A program made the position numbers and the translations under genes. From DATJHM01 sp035493895 (lineage in GTDB: Bacteria > Chloroflexota > Ktedonobacteria > Ktedonobacterales > Ktedonobacteraceae): a stretch of 64,000 nt of DNA. The notes beneath the pieces were generated by a model. The model was not told where the DNA came from. It saw only the letters and a list, made by a program, of their open reading frames with translations, and did not search any database. Below, one piece after another: positions 17,811 through 25,944 of the stretch. Each line of letters opens with the position of its first letter. Position 1 is the stretch's first letter. The DNA is taken from contig DATJHM010000160.1 in assembly GCA_035493895.1 (NCBI GenBank), positions 1 through 64,000 on the forward strand, given 5' to 3'.

Positions 17811-18339
17811 ATAAAAGCATTTCATCAGGAACAATGTGCCCTGGTGGGCTCTCTCGTTCCTCATTCTCCATGTAGATCTCCAGGGAGACACCATAACTCT
17901 AAGAGCTTCCATCGACAAGAGAGTTCCACTAATCATCATAATGAGACATGGTTTTCATCCCTTTCTTCTCAGCCAGCGCTCGCACCCGTTAAGTGCAGAC
18001 CGCACGAAAAACACTTTACCTCGGATAACACGTCTTTCTTTCGTCAGGACATCCACTGGATCTGCTGTATAGACGTTGTTGATAAAATAAAGAGAATTGT
18101 TCTCAGGGGGAGCAGAGACTTCTTTCGTTTGCGCTCCTACTTAAACTATACTTGCAGTAAGAAGTCAAAGAGGGTATTTCTTTGCGGAATTCTCAATGCA
18201 GCACACGATAAACATATGACGTGCCCATCACACACTGGGACCTCAGTCAAACAAAAGAAGGTAGAGACATTACAAAATTTGTGGACGTCCCCCGCCATCC
18301 ATCCCTCCAACATCTTTCTCTTATCTTTATCGGCCTCGG
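17811..18339. other. Intergenic region without a supported gene
   Basis: This gap between two convergent genes holds short frames without ribosome-binding sites or recognisable products. It contains a small GAGAATTGTTCTC dyad near 18090-18110. I see no tRNA, repeat family or insertion element in it. Confidence 0.4.
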
Positions 18340-18401
18340 TTGCAAAAACTGAAGCCATATTGACACGAATTATTCTGTCAGTATGGCTTCAATTTTTGCA
18401 A
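18340..18401 (-). terminator. 26-bp stem hairpin after htpG
   Basis: Arms at 18340-18365 and 18376-18401 are complementary with two mismatches around a 10-base loop. On the minus strand it begins about 17 bases after the htpG stop codon. It is longer than most intrinsic terminators and lacks a clean T-run, so it could also be an mRNA-stabilising element or a relic of a small inverted-repeat element. Confidence 0.65.
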
Positions 18402-18418
18402 TGAGCGAAGGCTCTGTA

Positions 18419-20299
18419 TTAGCTCAATTGAGCAAGCAGATCATTCAAGCGTGAGACGAAATGGATCGGATCATCAAGCTGCTCACCGATGCTTAAAACG
18501 GACTGGTCAAAAAGAACGTAAGCCCAGTCGCTAAAGCGCTTCTCATTCTGCTCATCCTTCAATTTGAGGATAATTGGATGATGAGGATTGATCTCCAGGA
18601 TGGGTTTGGTCGTTGGAATAGGCTGACCGGAAGCTTTTAGCAAGCGTTGCAGGCTTGGATCGATATCATACTCATCGACTACCAGACAAACAGGAGAGGA
18701 GGTCAGACGCGTCGTGACGCGCACCTCTTTCACACGCTCGCTCAAGATGTCTTTAAGACGATTGAGCAGATCCTTCATATCATCGGCGCTCTTCTGCTGC
18801 TCCTCTTTCTCCTGCTCATCCTCCAATTTACTGAGATCGATAGAGCCTTTGGAGATCGATTGCAGCTGAGTACCATTAAACTCGCGCAGTTCATTGCCGA
18901 GCAGATAGTCCACCGGATCAGAGAGAAGGAGTACCTCAATACCCTTCTTCTTGAAGATCTCCAGCAAAGGACTATCCTTGGCGCTGGCATAGTTCTCTGC
19001 AACCAGGAAGTAGATCTTATCCTGGCCCTCTTTCATACGCGAGACATAGGTCTCCAGCGAGATATCTTGCTTCTCACTGTTAGAGGCCGTTGAGGTAAAG
19101 CGCAGAAGCTTAGCAATAGCCTCGCTATTGGCAGAATCTTCGGCCAGACCTTCTTTGAGCACGCGACCGAACTCTTTCCAGAAAGAGTCATACTTCTCAG
19201 GATCGTTTTTCACCATATCGGCAAGCAAGCCAAGAACTTTCTTGATGCCGTTAGAGCGAATAGTGTCAATCATACGATTATGCTGAAGCAACTCGCGCGA
19301 GACGTTGAGTGGCAGGTCGCTTGAATCGACGATACCACGAACGAAGCGCAAGTAATTTGGCATCAGCTTTTCGGTATCATCCATGATGAAGACACGTCGC
19401 ACGTAGAGCTTGACGCCACTATGGCGCTCACGGGACCAGAGATCGAATGGGGCGCGAGAAGGGATATACAACAGAAGCGTATACTCATAGGCACCTTCCA
19501 TACGGCTATGGACATAAGCCAGAGGGTCAGTGAAATCATGAGCGATATGTTTATAGAACTCGTTGTATTCCTCTTCAGTAATGGCATTTTTGGCACGCGT
19601 CCACAGGGCCGAAGCGCGATTGACCTGCTCATCTTCGGGCTTCTCTTTATCCTCAGACGGCATCATAATCGGCACAACGATATGATCAGAATACTTGCGG
19701 ATAATAGAACGCAGGCGGAAACCATCCAGGAGTTCATCCTCGCCATCGCGCAAATGCAGCACAATCTCAGTACCACGCCCCGGTTTGTCGACATGTTCCA
19801 GCGTGTACTCGCCCTGGCCTGCGGACTCCCAACGAATACCCTGGTTGGCAGGCAGACCAGCGCGGCGCGTCGTCAGCGTCACTTTATTCGCCACTACGAA
19901 GGACGAATAGAAACCGACGCCAAACTGGCCGATCAGATTTGCATCCTTCTGCTGATCGCCGGTAAGTGCTTGAAAGAACTCGCGCGTTCCCGATTTCGCA
20001 ATCGTACCAATGTGCTCAATAACCTCCGCCCGGCTCATGCCAATACCATTGTCCGAGATCGTGATCGTACGCGCATCCTTGTCAAAAGAGACACGAATGA
20101 GTGGCTCAACATCGTCTTCGTGCAACGTCTCATCTGAGAGCATATCAAAGCGCAGACGATCAATCGCGTCCGAAGCATTGGAAATAAGTTCGCGAAGAAA
20201 AATCTCTTTGTTGCTATACAATGAATGAATCATCAAATCAAGCAGTTGTTTTACCTCTGCTTGAAAGCCCAGAGTCTCTTTCTGTGCTTCTGTCGTCAT
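18419..20299 (-). CDS. htpG: Molecular chaperone HtpG (Hsp90)
   Basis: The 626-residue protein has the normal HtpG length. The N-terminal GHKL ATPase is clear: LLDLMIHSLYSNKEIFLREL, SNASDAIDRLRF, ISDNGIGM, GTIAKSGTREF and GQFGVGFYSSF. The middle domain has LYVRRVFIMDD and the conserved RGIVDSSDLPLNVSREL, and the C-terminal part is the dimerisation domain. It acts as a cytosolic ATP-driven chaperone homodimer. AAGGAGGGGG lies before the ATG at 20299; the frame extends upstream without support. I see no CIRCE element upstream. It is monocistronic. Confidence 0.98.
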   Translation of the reverse strand: MTTEAQKETLGFQAEVKQLLDLMIHSLYSNKEIFLRELISNASDAIDRLRFDMLSDETLHEDDVEPLIRVSFDKDARTITISDNGIGMSRAEVIEHIGTIAKSGTREFFQALTGDQQKDANLIGQFGVGFYSSFVVANKVTLTTRRAGLPANQGIRWESAGQGEYTLEHVDKPGRGTEIVLHLRDGEDELLDGFRLRSIIRKYSDHIVVPIMMPSEDKEKPEDEQVNRASALWTRAKNAITEEEYNEFYKHIAHDFTDPLAYVHSRMEGAYEYTLLLYIPSRAPFDLWSRERHSGVKLYVRRVFIMDDTEKLMPNYLRFVRGIVDSSDLPLNVSRELLQHNRMIDTIRSNGIKKVLGLLADMVKNDPEKYDSFWKEFGRVLKEGLAEDSANSEAIAKLLRFTSTASNSEKQDISLETYVSRMKEGQDKIYFLVAENYASAKDSPLLEIFKKKGIEVLLLSDPVDYLLGNELREFNGTQLQSISKGSIDLSKLEDEQEKEEQQKSADDMKDLLNRLKDILSERVKEVRVTTRLTSSPVCLVVDEYDIDPSLQRLLKASGQPIPTTKPILEINPHHPIILKLKDEQNEKRFSDWAYVLFDQSVLSIGEQLDDPIHFVSRLNDLLAQLS

Positions 20300-20757
20300 A
20301 CAGACCCCCTCCTTACACAATACACAATATTTCCTATGATGCCTTTGCATCACGAGTTTTTACAATGATGTACTACGTTATTCTGGCTCTAATTTAGCAG
20401 AATCGGTATTTTTTTACAACATCTCCCGCCAGTTTTCCGCTTTGCTTTTCATCTTCAGCAACAAATCCTCGAAAAGGTTTATTTCACTTATCGAAGATCA
20501 ACAAAGTTGACGCACTTCTTTGTCTGCACACGAAATGTCGGCAAAAATACCCAGTAAGTATTATATCCTGAAACCGCTGTGTCTCTGCAAGCAGGCACAG
20601 CAGAGAATAGCTTCAGCAGATAAGAAACAAGGCCATAACAGGTATGCTATACTTACTTCGTGCTTAAAAAGTAGATTGCGTGTGGCCTTTACTTCCTCAG
20701 TTTACAAGATTACACTGGAAGTGGCCCGGATATATAGAAACACATAAAGGTTTCGCT
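20300..20757. other. Divergent intergenic region
   Basis: The gap separates htpG from the beta-propeller gene and must hold both promoters. AT-rich stretches occur around 20395-20420 and 20455-20510. No hexamer pair is convincing and no gene is supported. Confidence 0.35.
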
Positions 20758-21996
20758 ATGTCGCAGAACACGACAAACATAAGACGTACGAAGAGGCATC
20801 CACATAAAAAACGGTATTCCGGCACGGCCAATTTCATGGGATGTAGAGCCGTGGCTGGTCTGATCCTCCTCTTTTGTTTTTTTGCGAACCAACCGACTGC
20901 ACACGCAGATGGAGGAGCGCCCAATCTCGCGTATGTCGCGGGAGGAGGTCCAGGCATCAGTGTAATTGATGTTATGCAACAGCGCATTGTACGTACCATG
21001 ACACAGAATGCAGCCCCCACGATGACGCAACTCAGCTCCGATGGAAGTACACTTTTCATCGTGCAACCATCGCAGAGTCGTGCGCTGGTCGTGGATGCCG
21101 CCACGGGAAAAACGCGCTGTCAGGCGAATGCGCCCGGACAACCTTCGCTCCTGGTGCTCTCCAAGCAAGAGGACGGCTTTTTTGTGGCCGGAAACGGCGA
21201 TACCCGCGTACGAGAGTTCGATCCGCGCACCTGCAAACTGCTGCACACCATTTCAGTGCCAGGGCCCATCTATGGCCTGACGACCGCATTGGATGGGGGG
21301 GTTTTCCCCACCCATACGGGACTGTATCAACTCTGTGTAGCTACAAGCAACCAGGTGCTGATTTTTGACCCAGATGGCAAACAGCTCGCCTCGTACCCTG
21401 TTCCCGCACAGCCCCGCTCTATCAGCGCCCCACCACTTGACTTCATACTCTACGTTACGACACAGCAGGGAAGCGTTGTAGCAATCGATCTGAATGCCAA
21501 TCGGGTAACGCCACCGCTGTTAAGCGGCGGAACATTCGGGCCCATGGACTACGACGAAACGACGCATGAGGTCTACGTACCCGATATGCAGCATAAGCAG
21601 GTCGATGTGATCGCGTACAAGCCGAAACGAAACAATCAGGCTCAGACACCGAGTGCGCTCCTGCGCGTTTTTCCAACGAACGGAGTGCCGGTAGCAGTCG
21701 CCATCACGAGCGACGGTCAGATGGGATTTATCGCCTTGCAGGATGGGCATGTCATCATGCTGGACCTCCCGGGCCGACAGACGATGCAGACATTCACCGT
21801 GAACGGCAATCCACACTTTATCATTACAGGCGTATATCCACCGCTCCCCGTTCCTGCATCGAATCAGCCAGAGAAAGCAGCACAAACCAGCTCAACAGGG
21901 TCGAACGGCCTGCTCATACTTTTTGTCGTAATCTTTCTCCTCGCATTGGGTGGACTGATCGTCACACTACGCATGTTATGGAAACAGCGTCGTTAG
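20758..21996 (+). CDS. Exported YncE-like beta-propeller protein with C-terminal anchor
   Basis: The 412-residue protein has a long basic N-terminus (RRTKRHPHKKR), then a hydrophobic signal segment (about 27-47) ending near TAHADGGAP. The body consists of repeated propeller-type blades such as AYVAGGGPGISVIDVMQQ, LVVDAATGKTRC and VAIDLNANRVTP, as in YncE/YVTN proteins. A single helix near the C-terminus (LLILFVVIFLLALGGLIVTL) and a basic tail would anchor it with the propeller outside. The ATG at 20758 follows AAAGG. Its stop overlaps the convergent amidohydrolase stop by two bases. Ligand or enzymatic role is unknown. Confidence 0.78.
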   Translation: MSQNTTNIRRTKRHPHKKRYSGTANFMGCRAVAGLILLFCFFANQPTAHADGGAPNLAYVAGGGPGISVIDVMQQRIVRTMTQNAAPTMTQLSSDGSTLFIVQPSQSRALVVDAATGKTRCQANAPGQPSLLVLSKQEDGFFVAGNGDTRVREFDPRTCKLLHTISVPGPIYGLTTALDGGVFPTHTGLYQLCVATSNQVLIFDPDGKQLASYPVPAQPRSISAPPLDFILYVTTQQGSVVAIDLNANRVTPPLLSGGTFGPMDYDETTHEVYVPDMQHKQVDVIAYKPKRNNQAQTPSALLRVFPTNGVPVAVAITSDGQMGFIALQDGHVIMLDLPGRQTMQTFTVNGNPHFIITGVYPPLPVPASNQPEKAAQTSSTGSNGLLILFVVIFLLALGGLIVTLRMLWKQRR

Positions 21997-22856
21997 TATT
22001 TTTTGAGTCGATAGAAACGGCGAGCATTTTCGACCCAGAGTTTGCGTCTGACCTCATGAGAAAGAGAGGCCGTGAGTTGATCGAGCGTTTCCACCCAGCG
22101 TTTATAGCTCGAGGCATGCAGTACAACAGGCCAGTCACCACCGAAAGCGACACGATCCTCGCCGAAAGCCGCAAGCACATGCTCAACATAAGGGGCCAGT
22201 GTGTCCGCCTGCCAGCTCTGAGGATCAGCCTCGGTAACCAGACCACTGACTTTACAAAAGACATTGGGGTACGAGGCCAGTTCGCGCATTTGCTGACGCC
22301 ACGGCTCAGTCATGCCTGCCTTGATGTCTGGTTTCGCAATGTGATCGAGCATAAACGCCGTATCAGGACACTGTTGCACGAGCTTAATCGTGCTTGCCAG
22401 CTGGCGATAGTTGATGCAAATATCGCATGAGAGACCATAGGAAGCAAGCAGTTGCGTTCCACGCACAAAGCCCGGACGGAGACAGAATGCGGGATCGGGC
22501 TCGCCCTGCACAATGCGGCGCACGCCTTTGATGCGCGGATCAATCTTCACCAGCGCATCCAGATAGGCGCTTACTTGTTCGCCATCCTCTAAAGGAGCAG
22601 CTGCGACGATACCCTGTAAACGCGGATCTTCTTCGGCACGCTCGGCCACCCAGCGCGCCTCAAGCAAGGCATAGGCAGGATTTACGCCGACCTCAACATA
22701 GACAAAAGCTTCAATGGGAATGCCTTTCGTATGCGCGTGATATTCAGGCAGCGTATAACGCTGATGTAACAGGTCGTCGCCATCCAGCCAGGGTATGCGG
22801 AAGTGAGCGGGGTCCCAGAGATGGACATGGGCATCAATCAGCGGAAAATCGGGCAT
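21993..22856 (-). CDS. Amidohydrolase family protein (COG3618 lactonase-like)
   Basis: The 287-residue protein is a metal-dependent TIM-barrel hydrolase of the amidohydrolase-2 group. It begins PLIDAHVHLWDP, giving the HxH metal site, and has FMLDHIAKPDI and the catalytic-type Asp in VAFGGDWPV. The family includes sugar lactonases and decarboxylases, with COG3618 members acting on sugar lactones. The ATG at 22856 is preceded by AAAGGAT. It may serve the same sugar catabolism as the Gfo/Idh enzyme, which would produce lactones, but the distance is about 10 kb. Confidence 0.88.
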   Translation of the reverse strand: MPDFPLIDAHVHLWDPAHFRIPWLDGDDLLHQRYTLPEYHAHTKGIPIEAFVYVEVGVNPAYALLEARWVAERAEEDPRLQGIVAAAPLEDGEQVSAYLDALVKIDPRIKGVRRIVQGEPDPAFCLRPGFVRGTQLLASYGLSCDICINYRQLASTIKLVQQCPDTAFMLDHIAKPDIKAGMTEPWRQQMRELASYPNVFCKVSGLVTEADPQSWQADTLAPYVEHVLAAFGEDRVAFGGDWPVVLHASSYKRWVETLDQLTASLSHEVRRKLWVENARRFYRLKKY

Positions 22857-23135
22857 CGACAGATCCTTTCTGCACAGCACCACTGCTGTATTCTTCATCA
22901 GAAATAGTGACTACATGATTCGCCACTACATGCAACTACTATAATTCCTATAAGAGTATCTTGTCGAGTCTCAACATAAGGTTTTTGCCTGCAATCAGTG
23001 CAGATCGATCAGGTAACGATCGAGGCTGAAAAAGCTTGATTTTCTCTTTTCTATTAGTTAAGCTTGACGTGACTGCTCCCTATTTACAAAAACGCTTGCC
23101 AGAGTCAGGTATCGAGGTACGTAAAGGAGGATGGT

Positions 23136-23466
23136 ATGACGACGACGCCGACCCAATCCCCGGTAAGACACTACGACGTCAAAGGTACAGCAGTTTCTGT
23201 ATACGCATCCCAAGATCAGCGATGTACAAGTTATTGGCGTACCCGATGCTCGCTATGGCGAAGAGATCTGTGCCTGGATCAAACTGAGAGCAGGAGAGCA
23301 GGCAACGGTTGAAGAGATACGCGAATTTTGCAAAGGGAAGATTGCGCATTTCAAGATTCCTCGTTACGTCAAATTTGTGAGTGATTATCCGTTAACGGTA
23401 AGCGGTAAGGTGCTGAAGTATCAGATGCGCCAGATCTCAACGGAAGAGCTGCGCGGGCAGGCATAA
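23136..23466 (+). pseudogene. Acyl-CoA synthetase remnant with internal deletion
   Basis: An intact ribosome-binding site (AAAGGAGG) and ATG at 23136 begin MTTTPTQSPV, like the start of a long-chain acyl-CoA synthetase. Almost immediately the sequence jumps, in another frame, to the C-terminal end of such an enzyme. From 23188 the 92 residues read QQFLYTHPKISDV, QVIGVPDARYGEE, FKIPRYVKFV and PLTVSGKVLKYQ, including the catalytic Lys region, then stop at 23464-23466. The central part of about 400 or more residues is missing. The C-terminal frame has no start codon of its own. A single deletion therefore explains the structure. Confidence 0.85.
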
Positions 23467-23477
23467 AACGCCTGCCC
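23455..23477 (+). terminator. Terminator of the acyl-CoA synthetase remnant
   Basis: GGGCAGGC at 23455-23462 pairs perfectly with GCCTGCCC at 23470-23477, with the stop codon in the loop. The original terminator was thus kept when the gene body was lost. Confidence 0.6.
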
Positions 23478-23559
23478 CTACCTGTTCTGTTTCTTCGAAC
23501 GAAAACAATTCCGCGACAGGATAGGCATAAAACATATTGAGCCCAAACAAAATGTCTAC

Positions 23560-23775
23560 CTTCTCTTTTGGATGCTACATATCCTACACAAATGCCGATG
23601 CGATGGGCATCTCCGGGCTACACCGATGGCTACACGCCTATCATCAGGCTACACCCTCCTCTGCATCGTACCCATTTGTGACGCGCTACAAGAATTTTTA
23701 TAAAAGGGCTACACCTGCTACACGAACGCCAATACGATCGGGATCTTACCCCTACATCGTCGCTCCACAGGGCTA
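23560..23775. repeat. CTACA-rich degenerate repeat patch
   Basis: About ten copies of the core (G/C)CTACA occur in roughly 210 bases, mostly as GGCTACA(C/T). Two segments, 23584-23624 and 23719-23759 approximately, align over 40 bases with about two-thirds identity. No coding frame is convincing. It looks like decayed copies of a dispersed intergenic repeat. Confidence 0.55.
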
Positions 23776-23985
23776 CATGGAAAACGTGAGATGTGCTCTT
23801 GTGAAGATGCTTCCCTTTGGCAGCGGTAGCTGTGTACACCTTACCAAAGAAACGAGATTGCACGTATCGGCCCTCTACAATTATTAATCGGCAGGTAGGT
23901 AATTTTCTAAAGAGCAATTTTGGGCTTGCTGGGCTTGAGCTGGTTGGCATAGATGCATGATTTTTCGTTGATGGAATGATATTCG

Positions 23986-24170
23986 CAGTCAAATCTCATT
24001 GCACACGTTTCTGTGGCAAGCGAAATGGTGGAAAGGGGCGACACGCCACGTCTGAAGAACAAGCGGAATCAAGCGAGTTCCCGGACGCCATTCCGTGCCT
24101 CCATGGCGTCCCTACTGGTCTGGGGAGCCGTTTTGAGGGTTGCCCAAACGTGTGCAATGAGATTTGACTG
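23986..24170. mobile_element. 185-bp MITE-like element with perfect 25-bp inverted ends
   Basis: The 25 bases at 23986-24010 (starting CAGTCAAATCTC) are exactly the reverse complement of 24146-24170. The interior of 135 bases codes for nothing and contains a further 9-bp dyad (GGACGCCAT/ATGGCGTCC). Length, perfect termini and absence of coding capacity fit a miniature inverted-repeat element mobilised by a transposase elsewhere. I see no target-site duplication. Other parts of the gap 23478-24414 contain the CTACA patch, AT-rich sequence from 24225 and the promoter region of the next gene. Confidence 0.75.
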
Positions 24171-24338
24171 AGGTGTATGAGAAGAGATGACAGGAGCCTT
24201 GTGATGGAATTGCATGGGGTGTGATATGTACTATTTAATAATAGGGAATTTTATTTAACATTATATTACATATTTTTAACATAAAAGATGCGGATTCGCT
24301 TTTATAATGGAAGAACACAGGCGTTATTCAATATAGAG

Positions 24339-24380
24339 AGTTATTAAGCATAGGGAGTTATTAAGCATAGGGAGTTATGC
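24339..24380 (+). repeat. 17-bp tandem repeat in the leader of the PstS-like gene
   Basis: AGTTATTAAGCATAGGG occurs at 24339-24355 and again at 24356-24372, followed by a partial third copy. A TATAAT at 24303-24308 lies 31 bases before it without a good -35 box. The repeats would be in the 5' untranslated region and may affect binding of a regulator or mRNA structure. Confidence 0.7.
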
Positions 24381-24414
24381 AAGAAAGGCCCATTAAAAAA
24401 GGGAAACGAGCGAT

Positions 24415-25884
24415 ATGGATATCGGTAATATCTCAGGGATAGGAGACTTCTGGGTTAATGTAATCTCGCTCCTCATCGCGCTACTCGGGCTGGGCTTCGG
24501 CATCTGGACATACTTCAGATCGAAGCAGCGTAAGCTCATCACGTATGAAATCGAGGACCATAACACGAATGTCGTCAGCATAGACCGCGACAAAGGCGAA
24601 AATATCAAGATCTTCCTGGATGATGAGCAAGTAAGCGAGGTACGTTATCAGCTCATCAAAATCCGCAACGAGGGCAATGTCGTAGTTGATAAGGCAGACT
24701 ACAACAATCCACTAAAGATTGAGGTCACGCCACAATCCACCACCAATACCAATCAACCATCACAGGTCATCTTGCGCGCAGGCATACCGGAAGCGGCTCC
24801 TGATCTTGAAATTTCCAGCCTGAATGCCAAAGATTATATTAATCTGGATACACAGAACCAGTTTGTTACATTGAAAGATGTCATGCTCAATGCAGGCGAC
24901 TGGATCAGAGTCAAGGTGCTGACCCTGGGGAAGGTCAATATAAAGGTCACAGCACAAATAAAGGATGGCCATATCAAACCCTTTGCACCTGTACCAATTT
25001 CTCTGACATGGAAGAAAACAGGTGGTTACATCTTGCTCGGCGCACTGCTTTTCTTTTTGATTTACAACAGTCAAGGATTGATTACCGCGTTTATTCGGGG
25101 AGACTGTGTGCCGGGATCGATAGAAGTAAAGGGGTCGAGCGCGTTCTATGCTGCCAGTGCAAACTTTGCCAGAGGCTATCATACCGACTGCCCCATTGGT
25201 TTTGTGCATGTGGATGAGGATACCAGCAGTTCCGGTCTACTTGATCTCAAGAATGGCAGCATCCAGGTGGCAAATTCTGAGGTTCCAGGAAGCGTTGCAG
25301 GACTGAATTCAGCAGAGTTCAAAGATCATCAGATTGCAGCGATCGTCTTCACAGTCATCATCAACAAAGATGTGACAGGGATCATCAGTCTGACCCACGA
25401 GCAGTTACTCAAGATTTATAAGGGCACCTACCAGAACTGGAAGGACGTCGATAGCCGTGCGCCCGATCTTGCGATCAAAGTCTTTGGACGCCCTACGACC
25501 TCGGGAACCCATGCAACCTTTATCCGCTACGTGCTGGGCACAGAGGCGCGCAATGCTCCTAGCTATCAGGACGTGGATAGAACAGACCTGATGGCGCAAA
25601 TGGTTGCACGGACACCCGGCGCGATTGGCTATGTAGATGTAGGTACAGCAGGCCGCATGAGTGCGGTAATCTCATCCGTAGAAATTGACCAGGAGGCACC
25701 AACCTATGCACTGGTCGAGAATAATGCCTACCACTTCTGGGCCGTTGAGCATATGTACACCCGGCAAAATCCAGACAAACTGGTGAGTTCGTTTATTACC
25801 TACCTGACCAACCACATAGAGACAGACGCAACATTTATCAAGCTACAGGATATACCAGTAGCGACCTTACAAACACACGTATAG
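24415..25884 (+). CDS. Membrane-tethered PstS-like solute-binding receptor
   Basis: The 489-residue protein has a membrane helix at about residues 12-33, a soluble beta-rich region to about 200, a second helix (YILLGALLFFLIYNSQGLI), then a phosphate-binding-protein-like domain to the end. The latter shows IEVKGSSAFYAASANFA, DEDTSSSGLLDL, IAAIVFTVIINKDV, LLKIYKGTYQNWKDV and PTTSGTHATFIRYVLG, matching the PstS/PBP-like family. If the binding domain is outside, the 40-200 region is inside the cell. No pst permease or ATPase genes are adjacent, so a sensing role is likelier than transport. The ribosome-binding site (GGGAAACGAG) is weak. Confidence 0.82.
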   Translation: MDIGNISGIGDFWVNVISLLIALLGLGFGIWTYFRSKQRKLITYEIEDHNTNVVSIDRDKGENIKIFLDDEQVSEVRYQLIKIRNEGNVVVDKADYNNPLKIEVTPQSTTNTNQPSQVILRAGIPEAAPDLEISSLNAKDYINLDTQNQFVTLKDVMLNAGDWIRVKVLTLGKVNIKVTAQIKDGHIKPFAPVPISLTWKKTGGYILLGALLFFLIYNSQGLITAFIRGDCVPGSIEVKGSSAFYAASANFARGYHTDCPIGFVHVDEDTSSSGLLDLKNGSIQVANSEVPGSVAGLNSAEFKDHQIAAIVFTVIINKDVTGIISLTHEQLLKIYKGTYQNWKDVDSRAPDLAIKVFGRPTTSGTHATFIRYVLGTEARNAPSYQDVDRTDLMAQMVARTPGAIGYVDVGTAGRMSAVISSVEIDQEAPTYALVENNAYHFWAVEHMYTRQNPDKLVSSFITYLTNHIETDATFIKLQDIPVATLQTHV

Positions 25885-25899
25885 AAGCCCGATAAAGCT

Positions 25900-25919
25900 C
25901 GCCCCTAACGCCGGGGGCG
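25900..25919 (+). terminator. Hairpin after the PstS-like gene
   Basis: CGCCCC at 25900-25905 pairs with GGGGCG at 25914-25919, 15 bases after the stop codon and between convergent genes. The stem is short but GC-only. Confidence 0.5.
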
Positions 25920-25944
25920 GCCGGGACCGCTCTCCTTATCCGCT

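Noticed and set aside
17844..18404. Possible 186-codon gene between the ATP-grasp gene and htpG
   Set aside because: It has no ribosome-binding site, a frame with no domain features, and runs into the htpG hairpin.
19421..20137. Long open frame antisense to htpG
   Set aside because: It is a by-product of codon use in htpG; the protein has no domain signs and no start signal.
20300..20420. CIRCE heat-shock operator upstream of htpG
   Set aside because: I looked for the TTAGCACTC / GAGTGCTAA inverted repeat and did not find it.
23537..23887. Open frame across the CTACA repeat patch
   Set aside because: The frame arises from the repeats and lacks a start signal; the product has no family features.
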